A stretch of DNA of 64,000 nucleotides. It comes from Devosia sediminis (GTDB lineage Bacteria > Pseudomonadota > Alphaproteobacteria > Rhizobiales > Devosiaceae). Location of the stretch: NCBI RefSeq assembly GCF_016411825.1, contig NZ_JAEKMH010000001.1:1240001-1304000 (forward strand), in the 5' to 3' direction. Shown here in pieces: positions 61,811 through 64,000 of this stretch (position 1 is the stretch's first letter; each line of letters opens with the position of its first letter). Made by a program: the position numbers and the translations under genes. Under the pieces are notes generated by a model that did not search any database, was not told the DNA's origin, and saw only the letters and a program-made list of their open reading frames with translations.

Positions 61811-63100
61811 ATGACCGATAAAGTCGCCAAACTCGTCATCGGAGACCAGACCCATGAATTCCCGATCCTGAGCGGTTCGGTGGGTCCGGACGTGATGGAT
61901 ATTCGATCGCTCTATGCCAAGACGGGCCTGTTTACCTATGATCCGGGTTTCACGTCGACCGCAGCCTGCGATAGCGCCATCACCTATATCGATGGCGACA
62001 AGGGCGAACTGCTCTATCGCGGCTACCCGATCGAGCAACTGGCCGAAAAGTCCAACTATCTCGAAGTCTGCTACCTGCTGCTCTATGGCGAGCTGCCGAC
62101 CAAGACCCAGTTTGTCGAGTTCGAAAAGCTGGTGACGCGCCACACCATGGTGCATGAGCAGATGCACTACTTCTATCGTGGCTTCCGCCGCGACGCGCAT
62201 CCGATGGCCATCATGACCGGCGTGGTCGGCGCCATGGCTGCCTTCTACCACGACTCGACCGATATCAACGATCCGCGCCAGCGCGAGATCGCCTCGATCC
62301 GCATGATCGCCAAGATCCCGACCCTGGCGGCGATGGCCTACAAGTATTCGGTGGGCCAGCCCTTCGTCTATCCGCGCAACGATCTCGATTACGCGGCGAA
62401 CTTCCTCCATATGTGCTTCTCGGTTCCGGCCGAGGAATACAAGGTGGACCCGCGCATCGCCCGCGCCATGGACCTGATCTTCACACTCCATGCCGACCAC
62501 GAGCAGAACGCCTCGACCTCGACCGTTCGCCTTTCCGGCTCGTCCGATGCCAATCCCTTCGCCTGTATCGCGGCCGGCGTGGCCTGCCTCTGGGGCCCGG
62601 CCCATGGCGGCGCTAACGAAGCCTGCCTCAACATGCTGCGCGAGATCGGCACGGTTGACCGCATTCCCGAGTTCATCGCCCGCGCCAAGGACAAGAACGA
62701 TCCGTTCCGCCTGATGGGTTTTGGGCACCGCGTCTACAAGAACTTCGATCCGCGCGCCAAGGTCATGCAGGCCACGGCCAAGGAAGTGCTGGAGATCCTC
62801 GGCGTCGGCAACAATCCGACCCTGCAGGTCGCCCAGGAACTCGAACGCATCGCGCTTGAGGACCAGTACTTCATCGACCGCAAGCTCTATCCGAACGTGG
62901 ACTTCTATTCGGGCGTGATCCTTGACGCGATCGGCTTCCCGACCTCGATGTTCACCGTGCTCTTCGCGGTGGCCCGCACCGTCGGCTGGATCAGCCAGTG
63001 GAAGGAAATGATCGGCGATCCGCAGAAGAAGATCGGCCGTCCGCGCCAGCTCTATAACGGCGCCACCGCCCGCGACTATTCGGCGATCAGCAGCCGCTGA
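61811..63100 (+). CDS. gltA: citrate synthase
   Basis: Condenses oxaloacetate and acetyl-CoA. The 429-residue type II (hexameric) enzyme has [35 protein letters not shown] with catalytic His, [10 protein letters not shown] and [16 protein letters not shown] with the second His; the catalytic Asp lies in the region [14 protein letters not shown] precedes the ATG. The 183-base gap upstream probably carries its promoter. The last 25 bases overlap the end of lpxB on the other strand. Confidence 0.97.
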   Translation: MTDKVAKLVIGDQTHEFPILSGSVGPDVMDIRSLYAKTGLFTYDPGFTSTAACDSAITYIDGDKGELLYRGYPIEQLAEKSNYLEVCYLLLYGELPTKTQFVEFEKLVTRHTMVHEQMHYFYRGFRRDAHPMAIMTGVVGAMAAFYHDSTDINDPRQREIASIRMIAKIPTLAAMAYKYSVGQPFVYPRNDLDYAANFLHMCFSVPAEEYKVDPRIARAMDLIFTLHADHEQNASTSTVRLSGSSDANPFACIAAGVACLWGPAHGGANEACLNMLREIGTVDRIPEFIARAKDKNDPFRLMGFGHRVYKNFDPRAKVMQATAKEVLEILGVGNNPTLQVAQELERIALEDQYFIDRKLYPNVDFYSGVILDAIGFPTSMFTVLFAVARTVGWISQWKEMIGDPQKKIGRPRQLYNGATARDYSAISSR

Positions 63101-64000
63101 TTTTTCCACAGGGACAGGACCTGCTCCGCCGGGTCCTGTCGCTCAAAAGGCGGCAGGCCCGTCTCCATCACCGCGACAAGCTCGTCAAAGGCCACCATCT
63201 GGTCCTGGCGGGCTTTTTTGTTGCCGATGACCTCTGCGATGACGGGGCCGACATTGGCGGCCAGCAACGGCGCTGCGACGATTTCGGGCACTACGGAGCG
63301 CCCGAGGATGATGTTGGGCAGCGACACCGACGGACGGCCGAGCCGGTCGAAGATCCGCGATTGGTGGCGGTCCAGCGCATAGATCACCACCATCGGCAGC
63401 CGGGCGAGCGCCAGTTCGAGGGTGACGGTGCCGGACACGCAGAGCGCTGATATCGCCGAAGCGTAGAGGTCGCGCCGATCCGTCCTGTTGTCGACGATGC
63501 GCACAGGCACACCCCAGGTCCTGGTTTCGGCCTCGAGGCGCGGGCGCAGCCGCTTGAGGGTGGGGATGACCAGTTCGCTAACTTCGGCGCGCGCCGCCAA
63601 CTCTGGCGCAAGGGTGGCCAGCACAGGCAGATGCCGACGCAACTCCCCTGCCCGGCTGCCCGGCAGCAGGACCAGCGGGCCACGATCCACGGCCTCACGT
63701 GCGGGGAGCGCCTCGGCCAGTGCGGGATGGCCGACATAGCGCGTCGGTGGTCCGTCGAGTCGCTCCATGACGTCGGGCTCGAACGGCAGCACGGCAAGGA
63801 CGGCATCGAAGAGCGGCTTCAGCCGCGCCGCTCGCTCCGGATGGCGGGCCCAGACGGAGGGCGCCACATAGAGGATGAGACGCCCGGCAAAGCCGCGCTT
63901 GCGCAGACGCGCGGCCAGAAGGCGCGAAAAATCCTGCGCATCGACGAGCACCACGACATCGGGATTGGTGGCAAGGATGGCGCGCGCCGTCTGTTCGAGG
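63076..64000 (-). CDS. lpxB: lipid-A-disaccharide synthase, C-terminal part
   Basis: Joins UDP-2,3-diacylglucosamine and lipid X in lipid A synthesis at the inner membrane. About 307 residues are visible; the N-terminus lies beyond the right edge. The opening [13 protein letters not shown] and then [29 protein letters not shown], and [21 protein letters not shown] are characteristic of LpxB, including the nucleotide-sugar site. The sequence runs open through the edge, so no start is given. lpxB next to gltA is the usual order in this group. Confidence 0.95.
   Translation of the reverse strand, partial: LEQTARAILATNPDVVVLVDAQDFSRLLAARLRKRGFAGRLILYVAPSVWARHPERAARLKPLFDAVLAVLPFEPDVMERLDGPPTRYVGHPALAEALPAREAVDRGPLVLLPGSRAGELRRHLPVLATLAPELAARAEVSELVIPTLKRLRPRLEAETRTWGVPVRIVDNRTDRRDLYASAISALCVSGTVTLELALARLPMVVIYALDRHQSRIFDRLGRPSVSLPNIILGRSVVPEIVAAPLLAANVGPVIAEVIGNKKARQDQMVAFDELVAVMETGLPPFERQDPAEQVLSLWKNQRLLIAE

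Overview
This window looks like a chromosomal segment of a high-GC alphaproteobacterium of the order Hyphomicrobiales, most likely Devosia or a close relative. The grounds are the gene order (dusB-ntrB-ntrC, ntrY-ntrX-hfq-hflX-mazG; tmk-holB-metG-tatD; eno ... pyrG-secG-tpiA-ppiD-trp-moaC-moeA-lexA ... comEC-gltX-gltA-lpxB), alphaproteobacterial LexA boxes of the form GTTC-N7-GTTC in front of lexA, and frequent GTG/TTG starts with 1- or 4-base gene overlaps. The genus is an inference from recalled gene order, not from a search. No tRNA, rRNA, CRISPR array, transposase or phage gene was seen.

Layout. 1-53: start of ispD (or ispDF), running off the left edge. 230-10594: nitrogen and envelope-stress regulation (dusB-ntrBC, a DMT-type exporter on the other strand, ntrYX), then hfq and hflX. 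10591-18033, minus strand: mazG, a metal-dependent hydrolase, tatD, metG, holB, tmk and a D,D-carboxypeptidase. rlpA and metH then diverge around a perfect 16-base palindrome that is a good candidate operator. 23159-24231 is rich in repeats and holds a P-loop-less CobW-like protein and a small GIY-YIG gene bracketed by inverted repeats. 24232-28870 holds folD, two poorly known genes, a candidate small RNA, amn and a CsbD-like gene. A strong bidirectional terminator separates these from eno.

30355-37660 is accessory: a membrane glycosyltransferase-like protein, VOC, GNAT, a rhodanese diverging from an FtrA-like regulator, a serine hydrolase, exoD, a phospholipase D-like gene that lacks its second HKD motif, and two small genes. 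From 37742 a conserved housekeeping block follows: pyrG, secG and tpiA on the minus strand, then ppiD-like, trpE, trpG, trpD, trpC, moaC, moeA and lexA on the plus strand. The trp run is interrupted by a palindromic repeat doublet between trpE and trpG.

Between lexA and comEC, which lie close together in related genomes as I recall, sit a small secreted protein, a UV-damage endonuclease, another secreted protein and a sugar-acid cluster. The cluster has an IlvD/Edd dehydratase diverging from dgoK-dgoA-lactonase-GH42 beta-galactosidase. Together these could turn galactosides into pyruvate and glyceraldehyde 3-phosphate through galactonate, except that no galactose dehydrogenase, transporter or regulator is present here. 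The window closes with comEC, gltX, gltA and a partial lpxB.
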